Of a stretch of DNA of 64,000 nt, positions 33,930 through 42,396 are shown piece after piece. The stretch is from Micromonospora saelicesensis (lineage in GTDB: Bacteria; Actinomycetota; Actinomycetes; Mycobacteriales; Micromonosporaceae), in contig NZ_FMCR01000003.1 in NCBI RefSeq assembly GCF_900091575.1, positions 124,001 through 188,000 of the forward strand, written 5' to 3'. Position 1 is the stretch's first letter; each line of letters starts with the position of its first letter. The notes beneath the pieces are model-generated. The model made no database searches. It saw only the letters and a program-made list of their open reading frames with translations, and was not told the origin of the DNA. The translations under genes were made by a program, and so were the position numbers.

Positions 33930-35434
33930 TGCGCACCCTGGTGCCACTGCCGGTGGTGGTGCCACTGCTCGGCGCGGCGCTGACCCTGCTGCTGGCCGGG
34001 AAGCCCCGAATCCAGCGCGCGATCAGCGTGCTGTGTCTGAGCGGCACGCTCACGGTGGCGGTGCTGTTCCTGGTGCAGGCGTACCGGCACGGGCCGGTGG
34101 TGGTGGCGGTCGGGGGGTGGCCGGCGCCGGTCGGCATCGTCCTGGTGGCCGATCAGCTGGCCGCGCTGATGCTGGTGGTCTCCTCGGCGGTGACCCTCTG
34201 CGTGCTGCTGTACTCGATCGGCCAGGGTCGGAGCGACACCAGTGAGAGTTCGCCGGTGTCGATCTTCCACCCGACGTACCTGGTGCTCACCGCCGGTGTC
34301 ACCAACGCGTTCCTGGCGGGTGACCTGTTCAACCTCTTCGTCGGGTTCGAGATCCTGCTGGCCGCCAGTTTCGTGCTGATCACCCTGGGGGGCACCGAGA
34401 CCCGGATCCGGACCGGGTCGACGTACGTGGTGGTCAGCATCCTCTCCTCGATGATCTTCCTGACGTCGGTGGGTCTGGTGTACGCGGCCACCGGCACGCT
34501 CAATCTCGCCCAGCTCGCCCAGCGCCTCGACGATCTGCCCGACGGTGTCCGACTGGCCCTTGAGCTGATGTTGCTGCTGGCCTTCGCGATCAAGGCGGCG
34601 GTCTTCCCCCTGTCGGCCTGGCTGCCGGACAGCTACCCCACCGCGCCGGCTCCGGTCACGGCCGTCTTCGCGGGTCTGCTCACCAAGGTGGGCGTCTATG
34701 CGATCATCCGCACCGAGACGTTGCTGTTTCCCGGTGGGCGTGCCCACATCCTGCTCATGGTCGTCGCCGGGCTGACCATGGTGATCGGCATCCTCGGTGC
34801 GGTGGCCCAGTCCGACCTGAAGCGACTCTTCTCGTTCACCCTGGTCAGTCACATCGGCTACATGATCTTCGGGGTGGCGTTGAGCACCGCCGCCGGCCTG
34901 TCCGGCGCGATCTTCTACGTGGTGCACCACATCACCATCCAGACCACGCTGTTCCTCGTCGCCGGGCTGGTCGAGGAGCGTGCCGGCAGCACCGACCTAC
35001 GTCGTATCGGCGGGTTGGCCCGGGTGGCGCCGCTGCTGGGCGTGCTCTTCTTCATCCCGGCCATGAACCTCGCCGGAGTGCCACCGTTCTCCGGCTTCCT
35101 CGGCAAGCTCGGCCTGCTCCAGGCCGGGGTGGCGGCCGGCGGGCCGCTGCCCGGGGTGCTGGTCGCGGCCGGCACCCTGACCAGCCTGCTCACCCTCTAC
35201 GTGGCGTCCCGGGTGTGGAACATCGCCTTCTGGCGCGCGCCCCGGCTGGCCACCAGCGAGCCGGTCGTCCAGTTGCCGAGGCTGATGGTGGGCGCCACAG
35301 TGGCCCTGGTCGCCCTCGGGCTGGCGTTGACCGTGCTGGCCGGTCCGCTCTTCGACGTCACCGCCGACGCGGCCGCGGACCTGCGGCTGCGCACCCCGTA
35401 CGTCCGTGCCGTGCTGCCGGGCGGCGTGCCGTGA
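33926..35434 (+). CDS. mrpD: Mrp antiporter subunit D
   Basis: A 502-residue NuoN/NuoM-like integral membrane subunit with about 14 helices. Conserved blocks include FKLFS-equivalent KAAVFPLSAWLPDSYPTAPA, with the key membrane lysines and the glutamate in NLFVGFEILL. GTG 33926 overlaps the mrpC stop; an ATG directly follows at 33929 and could be used instead. Works with MrpA as the ion-translocating core. Confidence 0.93.
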   Translation: MMRTLVPLPVVVPLLGAALTLLLAGKPRIQRAISVLCLSGTLTVAVLFLVQAYRHGPVVVAVGGWPAPVGIVLVADQLAALMLVVSSAVTLCVLLYSIGQGRSDTSESSPVSIFHPTYLVLTAGVTNAFLAGDLFNLFVGFEILLAASFVLITLGGTETRIRTGSTYVVVSILSSMIFLTSVGLVYAATGTLNLAQLAQRLDDLPDGVRLALELMLLLAFAIKAAVFPLSAWLPDSYPTAPAPVTAVFAGLLTKVGVYAIIRTETLLFPGGRAHILLMVVAGLTMVIGILGAVAQSDLKRLFSFTLVSHIGYMIFGVALSTAAGLSGAIFYVVHHITIQTTLFLVAGLVEERAGSTDLRRIGGLARVAPLLGVLFFIPAMNLAGVPPFSGFLGKLGLLQAGVAAGGPLPGVLVAAGTLTSLLTLYVASRVWNIAFWRAPRLATSEPVVQLPRLMVGATVALVALGLALTVLAGPLFDVTADAAADLRLRTPYVRAVLPGGVP

Positions 35435-36042
35435 CCGGCTCCCCGGAGCCGGCTCCCGACGCCCCCGGGCCCGCCGTGGTGGGGCGGGGCCGGATCGGGC
35501 GCTGGCGGGACCAGGCGGTGGCGCTCGGGTGGCTGGTGGTGGTCTGGAACCTGCTCTGGGGCGACATCAACTGGGCCAACCTGGTCGGTGGCCTGCTGGT
35601 GGGTGCGGCCGTGCTGGTGTTCTACCCGCTGCCGGCGGTCAGCTTCGGTGGCCGGTTACGACCGTGGGCGCTGCTGGTGTTCGCGGGCCGGTTCGCCGCC
35701 GAGCTGGTCAGCGCGAGCCTGCACGTCGCCCGGATCGCCGTGCAGCCCGGCTACCGACCGCGCGGGGCGATCATCGCGGTCCGGTTGCGGGTGCCCACCG
35801 ACCTGAACCTGGCGCTCACCGCCGAGGCGGTCTCGTTGGTGCCGGGCACGTTGATCCTCGAGGTGGACCGGGACTCCGGAACGCTCTACCTGCACGTCAT
35901 GGACACCCACGGCCCCGGGGACCTGGACGTGGCCCGGGACCGCACACTCGCCGTCGAGCGGCGAATCATCCGCGCGGTCGGCTCCACCACCGAACTGCGT
36001 CACCTCGACGTCACCTCACCCGAGAAGGGAACCCGCCCGTGA
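35431..36042 (+). CDS. mrpE: Mrp antiporter subunit E
   Basis: 203 residues: a polar N-terminus, two to three membrane segments (ANLVGGLLVGAAVLVFYPL; LLVFAGRFAAELVSASLHV), then the conserved cytoplasmic part (PTDLNLALTAEAVSLVPGTL, LYLHVMD) that defines MrpE. GTG 35431 overlaps the mrpD stop by 4 bp. The stop overlaps mrpF. Confidence 0.92.
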   Translation: MTGSPEPAPDAPGPAVVGRGRIGRWRDQAVALGWLVVVWNLLWGDINWANLVGGLLVGAAVLVFYPLPAVSFGGRLRPWALLVFAGRFAAELVSASLHVARIAVQPGYRPRGAIIAVRLRVPTDLNLALTAEAVSLVPGTLILEVDRDSGTLYLHVMDTHGPGDLDVARDRTLAVERRIIRAVGSTTELRHLDVTSPEKGTRP

Positions 36043-36302
36043 CCACGTTCCTGGCCGTCGTCCTCACCGCACTGCTGTCGATCACCGCGCTCCTCGCGCT
36101 GGCCCGCCTCTACCGTGGCCCGTCGCTGGTGGATCGGGTGATCGCCGCGGACATGCTGCTCGCCACGATGGTCGGCGCGGTGGGCGCCGAGGCGGCGGTC
36201 AACCGGCACGCCACCACGCTGCCCGTGCTGGTGGTGCTCTCCCTGCTCGGCTTCGTGGGCTCGGTGTCGCTGGTCCGCTTCGCCGTCCGGGAGCAGCAGT
36301 GA
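36039..36302 (+). CDS. mrpF: Mrp antiporter subunit F
   Basis: 87 residues with three membrane helices and the MrpF motif GPSLVDRVIAADML. GTG 36039 overlaps the mrpE stop (GTGA); the stop overlaps the GTG of mrpG. Size and order are canonical. Confidence 0.92.
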   Translation: MTTFLAVVLTALLSITALLALARLYRGPSLVDRVIAADMLLATMVGAVGAEAAVNRHATTLPVLVVLSLLGFVGSVSLVRFAVREQQ

Positions 36303-36661
36303 TCGCGACGATCGCGGACTGGCTCGGCGCCGGTTGTCTGGTGGCCGGCGCGCTGCTCGCCCTGGCCGCCGGGGTCGGCGTACTGCGTTTCCCGGACGCG
36401 CTGTCCCGGATGCACGCGGCCACCAAACCGCAGGTGCTCGGGGTGCTCCTGCTGCTGCTGGGCATCGCGTTGCGGCTGCGGTCCCCGGCCGACCTCGGCA
36501 TGATCCTGCTGGTGGCGGTCTTCCAGTTGGCGACCGCGCCGGTGGCGGCGCAGATGATCGGGCGGGCCGCGTACCGGTCGGGGCGGCTCGACCGGGGCCT
36601 GCTCGACGCCGACGAACTGGCCGACCGCGGACAGGGCAGCGGGTCGGCGGGCCCGGCGTGA
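36299..36661 (+). CDS. mrpG: Mrp antiporter subunit G
   Basis: 120 residues, three membrane helices, with the MrpG signature RFPDALSRMHAATKPQVLGV. GTG 36299 overlaps the mrpF stop. Last gene of the mrp operon; no clear hairpin terminator was seen in the next 100 bp. Confidence 0.92.
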   Translation: MIATIADWLGAGCLVAGALLALAAGVGVLRFPDALSRMHAATKPQVLGVLLLLLGIALRLRSPADLGMILLVAVFQLATAPVAAQMIGRAAYRSGRLDRGLLDADELADRGQGSGSAGPA

Positions 36662-36763
36662 CGACCGCCACGCCCCGGGCCTGGCGTGCCCACCGGCGGC
36701 GCCCGCTGAACCGGACGTTCCGCTCCTTCGGCCCACCCCCAGCGGAGTCCCAGCCAGCGCCGA

Positions 36764-36769
36764 TAAAAT
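36764..36769 (+). promoter_or_regulatory. Putative -10 element before the CNNM genes
   Basis: A taaaat hexamer within gataaaatgg, about 100 bp upstream of the GTG at 36871, stands out from GC-rich surroundings; no convincing -35 was found. The transcribed leader would contain two short hairpins: ctgccc/gggcag near 36789-36804 and gccggg/cccggc near 36815-36832. Confidence 0.35.
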
Positions 36770-36870
36770 GGCGGCATGATCGACTCTTCTGCCCAGGAGG
36801 GCAGCAGTAGCCAGCCGGGTCGTGCCCGGCATATCCCCGTACCGACGACCCCGGGAGCCCTGAGCGACCC

Positions 36871-38226
36871 GTGTTGATCGTCGTTGGTCTCCTTCTGATC
36901 ATTCTTCTCACTGCCGCCACCGGCTACTTCGTGGCGCAGGAGTTCGGCTACGTCGCCGTGGACCGGGGCAAGCTGCGCCAGCTCGCCGATGACGGCGATC
37001 AGGCCGCCGCCCGGGCCCTGACCGTCACCAGCCGGCTCTCCTTCATGCTCTCCGGTGCCCAACTGGGCATCACCGTCACCGCGCTGCTGGTCGGCTACGT
37101 CGCCGAGCCGTACCTGGGCGGTGGCCTCGCCGACCTGCTCGGCGTGGCCGGCGTCAGCGAGGCGGTCAGCCTGCCGCTGTCGGTGGCGTTGGCCCTGGTC
37201 ATCGCCACCATCGTGCAGATGGTCCTCGGTGAGCTGGCCCCGAAGAACCTGGCCATCGCTCGGGCCGTGCAGCTGGCCCGGGCGCTGAGCCGCTCAACCC
37301 TGATCTACCTGGCCGTCGCCGGGCCGCTGATCCGGCTCTTCGACCGGGCCTCGGTCCGGCTGCTGCGCCGCATCGGCATCGAGCCGATCGAGGAGCTGCC
37401 CAGCGGCGCCACGCCGGCGGACCTGGAACAGATCATCGCCGAGTCCCGCGAGGAGGGCAGCCTCGACGCCGAGATGTCCACGCTGCTCGACCGAGGTCTG
37501 GACTTCCGCGAGCTGACCGCCGGCGAGGCCATGGTGCCGCGCGTCGACGTGCACACCGTCCGGGCGCACGAACCGGTGAGCCGGGTGGTCGAGCTGCTGG
37601 ACACCGGCCACTCCCGCTTCCCGGTACGCGGTGCGGAGGGCGTCGACGACCTGCTCGGCATCGTCGGCATCGCCGACGTGCTCGGCGTACCCCCGGGGGA
37701 GCGCGCCACCACCCCGGTGAGCGCGGTGGCCGGGCCGCCGCTGCTCGTACCGGAGACGTTGCCCCTGCCCACGGTGCTCGACCGCCTGCGGTCCGGGCAC
37801 CGGCAGATGGCGTGCGTGGTCGACGAGTACGGCGGCTTCGCCGGCGTCATCACGCTGGAGGACATCGCCGAGGAACTGGTCGGCCCGATCCGCGACGAGG
37901 ACGACCCACCGGAGCGGGCACCGGCCCGGCAGGACGACGGGTCCTGGGTGGTGCCGGCCCGCTGGCGGATCGACGAGGTCGCCGACAGCACCGGCATCGC
38001 CCTGCCCGAGGCCCCCGAGTACGACACCCTGTCCGGGTTGGTGATGCGGGAGCTGGGCCGGGTGCCCGAGGTCGGTGACCGGCTGGAGATCAGCCTGCAA
38101 CCCGAGGGGGCGGACGGCGAGGACAACGAGGCAGAGCCCCGGGCGCTGGTCGAGGTGCTGGCCGTGGACCGGCACGTGGCCGACTCGGTGCGGTTGCAGC
38201 TGACCAAACCGGAGGTGACCGCATGA
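36871..38226 (+). CDS. CNNM/CorC-family transporter (hemolysin-C type), first paralogue
   Basis: 451 residues: an N-terminal DUF21/CNNM membrane domain (about residues 1-190, three to four helices), two CBS domains (about 210-335) and a C-terminal CorC_HlyC transporter-associated domain (about 355-445). Family members are linked to Mg2+ or Co2+ efflux. GTG 36871. The stop overlaps the next paralogue by 4 bp (ATGA), so the two are co-translated and may form a heteromer. Confidence 0.9.
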   Translation: MLIVVGLLLIILLTAATGYFVAQEFGYVAVDRGKLRQLADDGDQAAARALTVTSRLSFMLSGAQLGITVTALLVGYVAEPYLGGGLADLLGVAGVSEAVSLPLSVALALVIATIVQMVLGELAPKNLAIARAVQLARALSRSTLIYLAVAGPLIRLFDRASVRLLRRIGIEPIEELPSGATPADLEQIIAESREEGSLDAEMSTLLDRGLDFRELTAGEAMVPRVDVHTVRAHEPVSRVVELLDTGHSRFPVRGAEGVDDLLGIVGIADVLGVPPGERATTPVSAVAGPPLLVPETLPLPTVLDRLRSGHRQMACVVDEYGGFAGVITLEDIAEELVGPIRDEDDPPERAPARQDDGSWVVPARWRIDEVADSTGIALPEAPEYDTLSGLVMRELGRVPEVGDRLEISLQPEGADGEDNEAEPRALVEVLAVDRHVADSVRLQLTKPEVTA

Positions 38227-39287
38227 GCCCCGGGATCGCACTGTTCAGTTCGGTGATCCTGCTGGCGCTGAACGGGTTCTTCGTGGCCGCCGAGTTCGCC
38301 CTGGTGGCCAGCAAGCGCTACCGCCTGGAGCAGGCGGCGGCGAACGGTGGTCGGGCGGCACGCGCCGCGTTGGATGGCGTCCGCGAGCTGTCGCTGATGC
38401 TGGCCGGCGCGCAGCTCGGCATCACGCTGTGCACCCTGGGTCTCGGCGCGCTGGCCGAGCCGGCGATCGAGCACCTGCTCAGCCCTCTGCTGCACGCGGT
38501 GGGCCTACCGGACGCGGCCAGTCATCTGGTCGCCCTGGTCTTCGCCCTCGGGGTGGTGACCTTCCTGCACCTGGTGGTGGGGGAGATGGCACCGAAGTCG
38601 TGGGCGATCACCGACGCGGAGCGCTCGGCGACGCTGCTCGCGTTGCCGTTCCGCGCCTTCGCCCGGGTCTCCCGGCCGGTGCTCTCCGCGCTGAACGCCC
38701 TGGCCAACGCGATCCTGCGGCTGTTCGGCGTCAACCAGCAGGACCAGCTCGCCCAGGTGCACGGCCCGGACGAGCTGCGGATCCTGCTGGAGCAGTCCCG
38801 TGAGCACGGGCTGCTCGGTGCCGAGCAGCACCAACTGCTGACCAGCATGCTGGAGTTGCAGGGCACGTCGGTGGCGCAGGTGATGGAACCGTTCGCCACC
38901 ATGGTCACCGTCCGTCGGGACGACCCGGCCGAGCGGATCGAAGAGGTCAGCCGGGGCAGTGGCCGATCCCGGCTCGCGGTACTCGACGAGGCGGGCGACG
39001 TGTGCGGGCTCGTGCACGTTCGGGAGGCGGTACGGGTGGTCACCACCGGCCGGGTCGCCACCGCCGGGGAGCTGATGACCCCCGCGTTCACCCTGCCCGC
39101 GACGTCCTCGGTCACCGAGGCGGTGGCGGCGATGCGGGCCCGGCAGTCGCAGCTCGCGTTGGTCCGCAACGGCGGCGGCCCGGCCCGGCCGATCGGCTTC
39201 GTGGCCCTGGAGGACCTCCTGGAGGAGGTCATCGGGGAGTTCGACGACGAGACCGACACGGTCCCGCGCGGGCGTCGGTTGCGCTGA
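38223..39287 (+). CDS. CNNM/CorC-family transporter, second paralogue
   Basis: 354 residues: DUF21/CNNM membrane domain (FFVAAEFALVASKRYRLEQA; AQLGITLCTLGLGALAEPAI), then two CBS domains ending LEDLLEEVIGEFDDE. Unlike the first paralogue it lacks the C-terminal CorC_HlyC domain, hence the shorter length. ATG 38223 overlaps the preceding stop. The paired full and short paralogues are a common actinobacterial arrangement. Confidence 0.9.
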   Translation: MSPGIALFSSVILLALNGFFVAAEFALVASKRYRLEQAAANGGRAARAALDGVRELSLMLAGAQLGITLCTLGLGALAEPAIEHLLSPLLHAVGLPDAASHLVALVFALGVVTFLHLVVGEMAPKSWAITDAERSATLLALPFRAFARVSRPVLSALNALANAILRLFGVNQQDQLAQVHGPDELRILLEQSREHGLLGAEQHQLLTSMLELQGTSVAQVMEPFATMVTVRRDDPAERIEEVSRGSGRSRLAVLDEAGDVCGLVHVREAVRVVTTGRVATAGELMTPAFTLPATSSVTEAVAAMRARQSQLALVRNGGGPARPIGFVALEDLLEEVIGEFDDETDTVPRGRRLR

Positions 39288-39417
39288 CCTGGCGACCCGG
39301 CCGCACTGACGACGTGCGGCCGGGTCAACGGTCGGCACGGCAGCGGGCTTGAGCCGACCCCGACCGGGTAGGCGCGCCTGGTGGGGCCGGCGGGGCCCCG
39401 TCTCGGGAGGGGGCGCG

Positions 39418-40347
39418 GTGCGGCTGACCGGAGTGTCCCCGGAGTCCGGTGGCACCGGGCTCTCCGTGCAGACCACGCTGCCCAACCCGAGTACCCGCCC
39501 GGGCCTGCGCCTGCCGGGGCGGGTGACAGTCGCGGCCGGCCCGGAGGACGTGCTGGTGCGGCACATCCGGCTCGGCCTCGTCACCACTGTCGAGCCGGAC
39601 GACCCGAACGCGGCCCGGCGTCTCGTGCAGTTCCACCACCTGCCGATCGCCGGCCGGTTCGTCGTACCGGCCGGTCGGCGGCGGGCGGTCGACTTCGCGT
39701 TCCCGCTGCCGTGGGAGACCCCGGTGACCACCTTCGGTGGGGTGCCGCTGCTGAGCCTGCGGATGGGCCTGCGGACCGAGGTGTCGCTCGACCCCGACCT
39801 CGACCAGGGGGCCATGGTGCCGGTCTTCGTGCATCCGCTCCCCACCCAGCAGCACGTGCTGGCGGCGCTGGACACGCTCGGTTTCATGATCCGCCAGTCC
39901 GGGTTGCAGGAGGGCGGGTTGCCGGGGGTGGAGCACACCCTGCCGTTGCACCAACGCTGGGGTTACTGGGTGGGGCCGCTCTACGCCGGCCCGATCACCG
40001 AGCTGGAGGTGATCTTCGTGACCAACTCGGCGGGCCTGGAGGCGATCCTCTGGATGGATCGCCGGCTGGCGCTGGCCGGAATCACCCACCAGAGCATCAG
40101 CAGGTTCCGGATCTGGCACGAGGGCGCCGACCGGCGGGACTGGGTCGCCACCGTGGACGGTTGGATCCGCCAGGCGATCAACCGGCACGCCGCCGCGGCC
40201 GCGCACGCCGACTGGTCCGCGCAGATCGCGGGGTCGGCCCACGTCAGCCGCCACCCCGACGAGCCGGTCCGACCGGGTTACGGCCTGGGCGGCACCGCCG
40301 GCGGCGCCGGCGTAGGAGGAGGCTCCGGCGGCGGCGACGGCACCTGA
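39418..40347 (+). CDS. Spo0M-family sporulation-control protein
   Basis: 309 residues with an arrestin-like beta-sandwich: an N-terminal beta domain (TTLPNPSTRPGLRLPGRVTV) and a second domain (PGVEHTLPLHQRWGYWVGPL), as in SpoOM/arrestin-like proteins. The Gly-rich tail (about 25 residues) is low-complexity. In Bacillus Spo0M modulates early sporulation; the role in actinobacteria is not settled. GTG 39418 follows GGGAGGGGG. Palindrome C begins 18 bp after the stop, between this and the convergent LysE gene. Confidence 0.85.
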   Translation: MRLTGVSPESGGTGLSVQTTLPNPSTRPGLRLPGRVTVAAGPEDVLVRHIRLGLVTTVEPDDPNAARRLVQFHHLPIAGRFVVPAGRRRAVDFAFPLPWETPVTTFGGVPLLSLRMGLRTEVSLDPDLDQGAMVPVFVHPLPTQQHVLAALDTLGFMIRQSGLQEGGLPGVEHTLPLHQRWGYWVGPLYAGPITELEVIFVTNSAGLEAILWMDRRLALAGITHQSISRFRIWHEGADRRDWVATVDGWIRQAINRHAAAAAHADWSAQIAGSAHVSRHPDEPVRPGYGLGGTAGGAGVGGGSGGGDGT

Positions 40348-40364
40348 CCCCCGCCCTCTCACCC

Positions 40365-40440
40365 CCGCGATCTTGCAGTTTCTGCGGGGACAAACCGGCT
40401 CAGAGTGCGCGTTTCGACGACCGAAAGTGCAAGATCGCGG
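40365..40440. repeat. GATC-containing palindrome C
   Basis: ccgcgatcttgcagttt (40365-40381) and aaagtgcaagatcgcgg (40424-40440) pair at 16 of 17 positions around a 42-nt loop. It lies 18 bp after the Spo0M stop and 5 bp before the convergent LysE stop. Closely related to palindrome D. Confidence 0.85.
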
Positions 40441-40444
40441 CGGA

Positions 40445-41116
40445 CTAGCCGGCGCTGGCGGTGGCCAGCTTGAGGCTGAAGGCCAGGAAGAGGGCGGCAA
40501 CGGCGGTGGTGCCACCGGCCGCCAGGCGGCGGCGCTGGCGGAACTGGGCGGCCAGGAAGGTGCCCGCGAAGATCAACGCGGTCAGGTAGAGCGCGCTGGT
40601 CACCTGTGCGATCAGCCCGAGCAGCAGGAACGACAGCGCCGGCCAGGCGTAACCGGGGTCGACGAACTGGATGAAGAACGAGATGAAGAACAGGATCGCC
40701 TTCGGGTTCAGCAGGCTGATCACCAGCGCCTTGCGGAACGGGCTGCGCATCGCCGCCGGCTCCGCGGCGTCGATGAGCCGCGGCGTGCTCGGGTCATTGC
40801 GGTCGCGCCAGCGCCGCACGGCGCCGAGCAGCATGGTCACCCCGACATAACCGAGGTACGCGGCACCGGCGTACTTGATCACCATGAACAGCGGCGGGTA
40901 CGCCTTGAGCAGCGACGCCACCCCGGCGGCGGAGAGGAACATCAGCACCCCGTCGCCGACGAACACGCCACCGGCGGCCCGGTAGCCGACCGCGACGCCC
41001 CGCTTGGCCGCGGTGGAGAGCACGAAGAGTGAGTTCGGCCCGGGCAGCAGGATGATGGCCACGGTGCCCAGCACGTACGTCCAGATGTCGGTGATCCCCA
41101 GCACGCCCGCCATCAT
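40445..41116 (-). CDS. LysE/RhtB-family amino-acid exporter
   Basis: 223 residues with about six membrane helices. The N-terminal LysE/RhtB signature is TVAIILLPGPNSLFVLSTAAKRG broken by helices (LLPGPNSLFVL shown), then GVFVGDGVLMFLSAAG and PFRKALVISLLNPKAILFF. Exports amino acids or similar small molecules; the substrate cannot be told. ATG 41116 overlaps the stop of the PNPOx-GNAT gene (TGATG), so the two are translationally coupled. Confidence 0.88.
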   Translation of the reverse strand: MMAGVLGITDIWTYVLGTVAIILLPGPNSLFVLSTAAKRGVAVGYRAAGGVFVGDGVLMFLSAAGVASLLKAYPPLFMVIKYAGAAYLGYVGVTMLLGAVRRWRDRNDPSTPRLIDAAEPAAMRSPFRKALVISLLNPKAILFFISFFIQFVDPGYAWPALSFLLLGLIAQVTSALYLTALIFAGTFLAAQFRQRRRLAAGGTTAVAALFLAFSLKLATASAG

Positions 41117-42360
41117 CACGCCACCGGTGCCGTCCGCAGAAGTCTTTCTCGCAGCCTGGCCTGTGCGTTCGGCCACTCGTCGACGGTCATCGCGTACTGC
41201 ACGGTGTCCCGCCACGAGCCGTCCGGGCGCTGTCGGTGCATCCGCAGCACCCCCTCCCGGGTCGCGCCGAGCCGTTCGATGGCCGCCTGGGAGCGAACGT
41301 TGCGGATGTCGGTGTGCCAGGCGACCCGTACCGCGCCCAGGTCGTCGAAGGCCCGGCTGAGCAGCAGCAGCTTCGCCTCGGTGTTGATCCCGGTACGCCA
41401 CCAGGGCCGGCCGAGGAAGGTGTGCCCGATCGCCACCGCCCGCCGCTCCGGGTCGATGTCGTAGTAGGAGGTGCTGCCCACCACCGCCCCGGTCGCCGCG
41501 CACCGCTGCACCCAGGCCACCCGCTCGCCCCGGTGCTGGGCGGCCAGGGCGGTGCCGATCACCTCGGCGGTTTCGGCGGGGGCGGTGGGCGGCGCGACGC
41601 TGAGGTGCCGCCACACCTCAGGGTCCGCGGTGGCGGCGTGCAACTCGTCGGCGTGCGCCAGCTCCAGCGGCTCCAGCCGAACGTGCTCGCCGTGCAGCGG
41701 CACCGGGTCGTGCCAGGGCGTGCGGGGCGTCCGCAGGTACGCCGGCAGCGGCGCGGTGACCCCGGCGTCCGGCTCGGGTGCCCCGGCGGTCAGTCGTAGC
41801 GGCAGCACGCCGGCCCAGTGCGGCAGGTGCAGGTCGGCCTCGTCCTCGCGGACCCCGCCCGTGCGGGCCCGGACGGACACCTCGCGCAGTGGCAGCGCCA
41901 GTACGGCGGTCTCGGCCAACTCTCGGCGGCTGGGCGGACGGGTGGCGGTGCTGCGTCCCGCGCCGACCTTCTCGACCAGCGCGGTCAGCATGGCGAGCTT
42001 CTCCCGCTCGTCGGTGACCAGGCGGGCGGTGCCGTGCGCGACGACCGAGCGGTAGTTGGCGCTGTGGTGGAACTGGGAACGGGCGTAGACCAGCCCGTCG
42101 AGCACTGTCACCGCGACGCAGACCGGCAACCCGTCGTCGCCGCGGGCGGCGAGCAGCGGTCGACTGCCGGTGGAGCCGTGCAGGTAGAGCGTGTCGCCGA
42201 TGCGGACGTGCAGGGTGGGCAGCACCCGTGGCTGGCCGTCGACGGTGAAGCTGAGCGCACAGTCGTACGCCTCGTCGAGCACGGCGTGGGCGGCGGCCTG
42301 GTCGTAGCTCATCTTGTCGCGGGAGCGGTGGGGTGTGGTCCGGGCGGTGGGTGGATACAT
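41116..42360 (-). CDS. PNPOx-like flavin-binding / GNAT acetyltransferase fusion
   Basis: 414 residues with two domains. Residues ~15-200 match pyridoxamine-5'-phosphate-oxidase-like split-barrel proteins (DGQPRVLPTLHVRIGDTLYL; YARSQFHHSANYRSVVAHG). Residues ~225-410 are a RimJ/RimL-type GNAT acetyltransferase (VRLEPLELAHADELHAAT; GTSINTEAK-like RTGINTEAKLLL; WHTDIRNVRSQAAIERLGA). Coupled to a LysE exporter and divergent from a MocR regulator across only 36 bp. The substrate is unknown; perhaps an acetylated amine. ATG 42360 has AAGGGG eight bases upstream. Confidence 0.85.
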   Translation of the reverse strand: MYPPTARTTPHRSRDKMSYDQAAAHAVLDEAYDCALSFTVDGQPRVLPTLHVRIGDTLYLHGSTGSRPLLAARGDDGLPVCVAVTVLDGLVYARSQFHHSANYRSVVAHGTARLVTDEREKLAMLTALVEKVGAGRSTATRPPSRRELAETAVLALPLREVSVRARTGGVREDEADLHLPHWAGVLPLRLTAGAPEPDAGVTAPLPAYLRTPRTPWHDPVPLHGEHVRLEPLELAHADELHAATADPEVWRHLSVAPPTAPAETAEVIGTALAAQHRGERVAWVQRCAATGAVVGSTSYYDIDPERRAVAIGHTFLGRPWWRTGINTEAKLLLLSRAFDDLGAVRVAWHTDIRNVRSQAAIERLGATREGVLRMHRQRPDGSWRDTVQYAMTVDEWPNAQARLRERLLRTAPVA

Positions 42361-42372
42361 GCGCGCGCCCCT

Positions 42373-42387
42373 TTGTTCTAGTACAAT
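42373..42387. promoter_or_regulatory. Operator/promoter in the 36-bp MocR divergent gap
   Basis: ttgttctagtacaa (42373-42386) is a near-palindrome (TTGT.CTAG.ACAA). Within it the tacaat at 42382-42387 is a good -10 element for the plus-strand gene, whose GTG lies only 10 bp further on, implying a leaderless or nearly leaderless mRNA. A regulator bound here would block both directions. Confidence 0.6.
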
Positions 42388-42396
42388 CTCTTATTT

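Noticed and set aside
36662..36870. A metal-sensing riboswitch (M-box or yybP-ykoY) before the CNNM genes
   Set aside because: Two short hairpins are present but I could not match conserved residues of either class.
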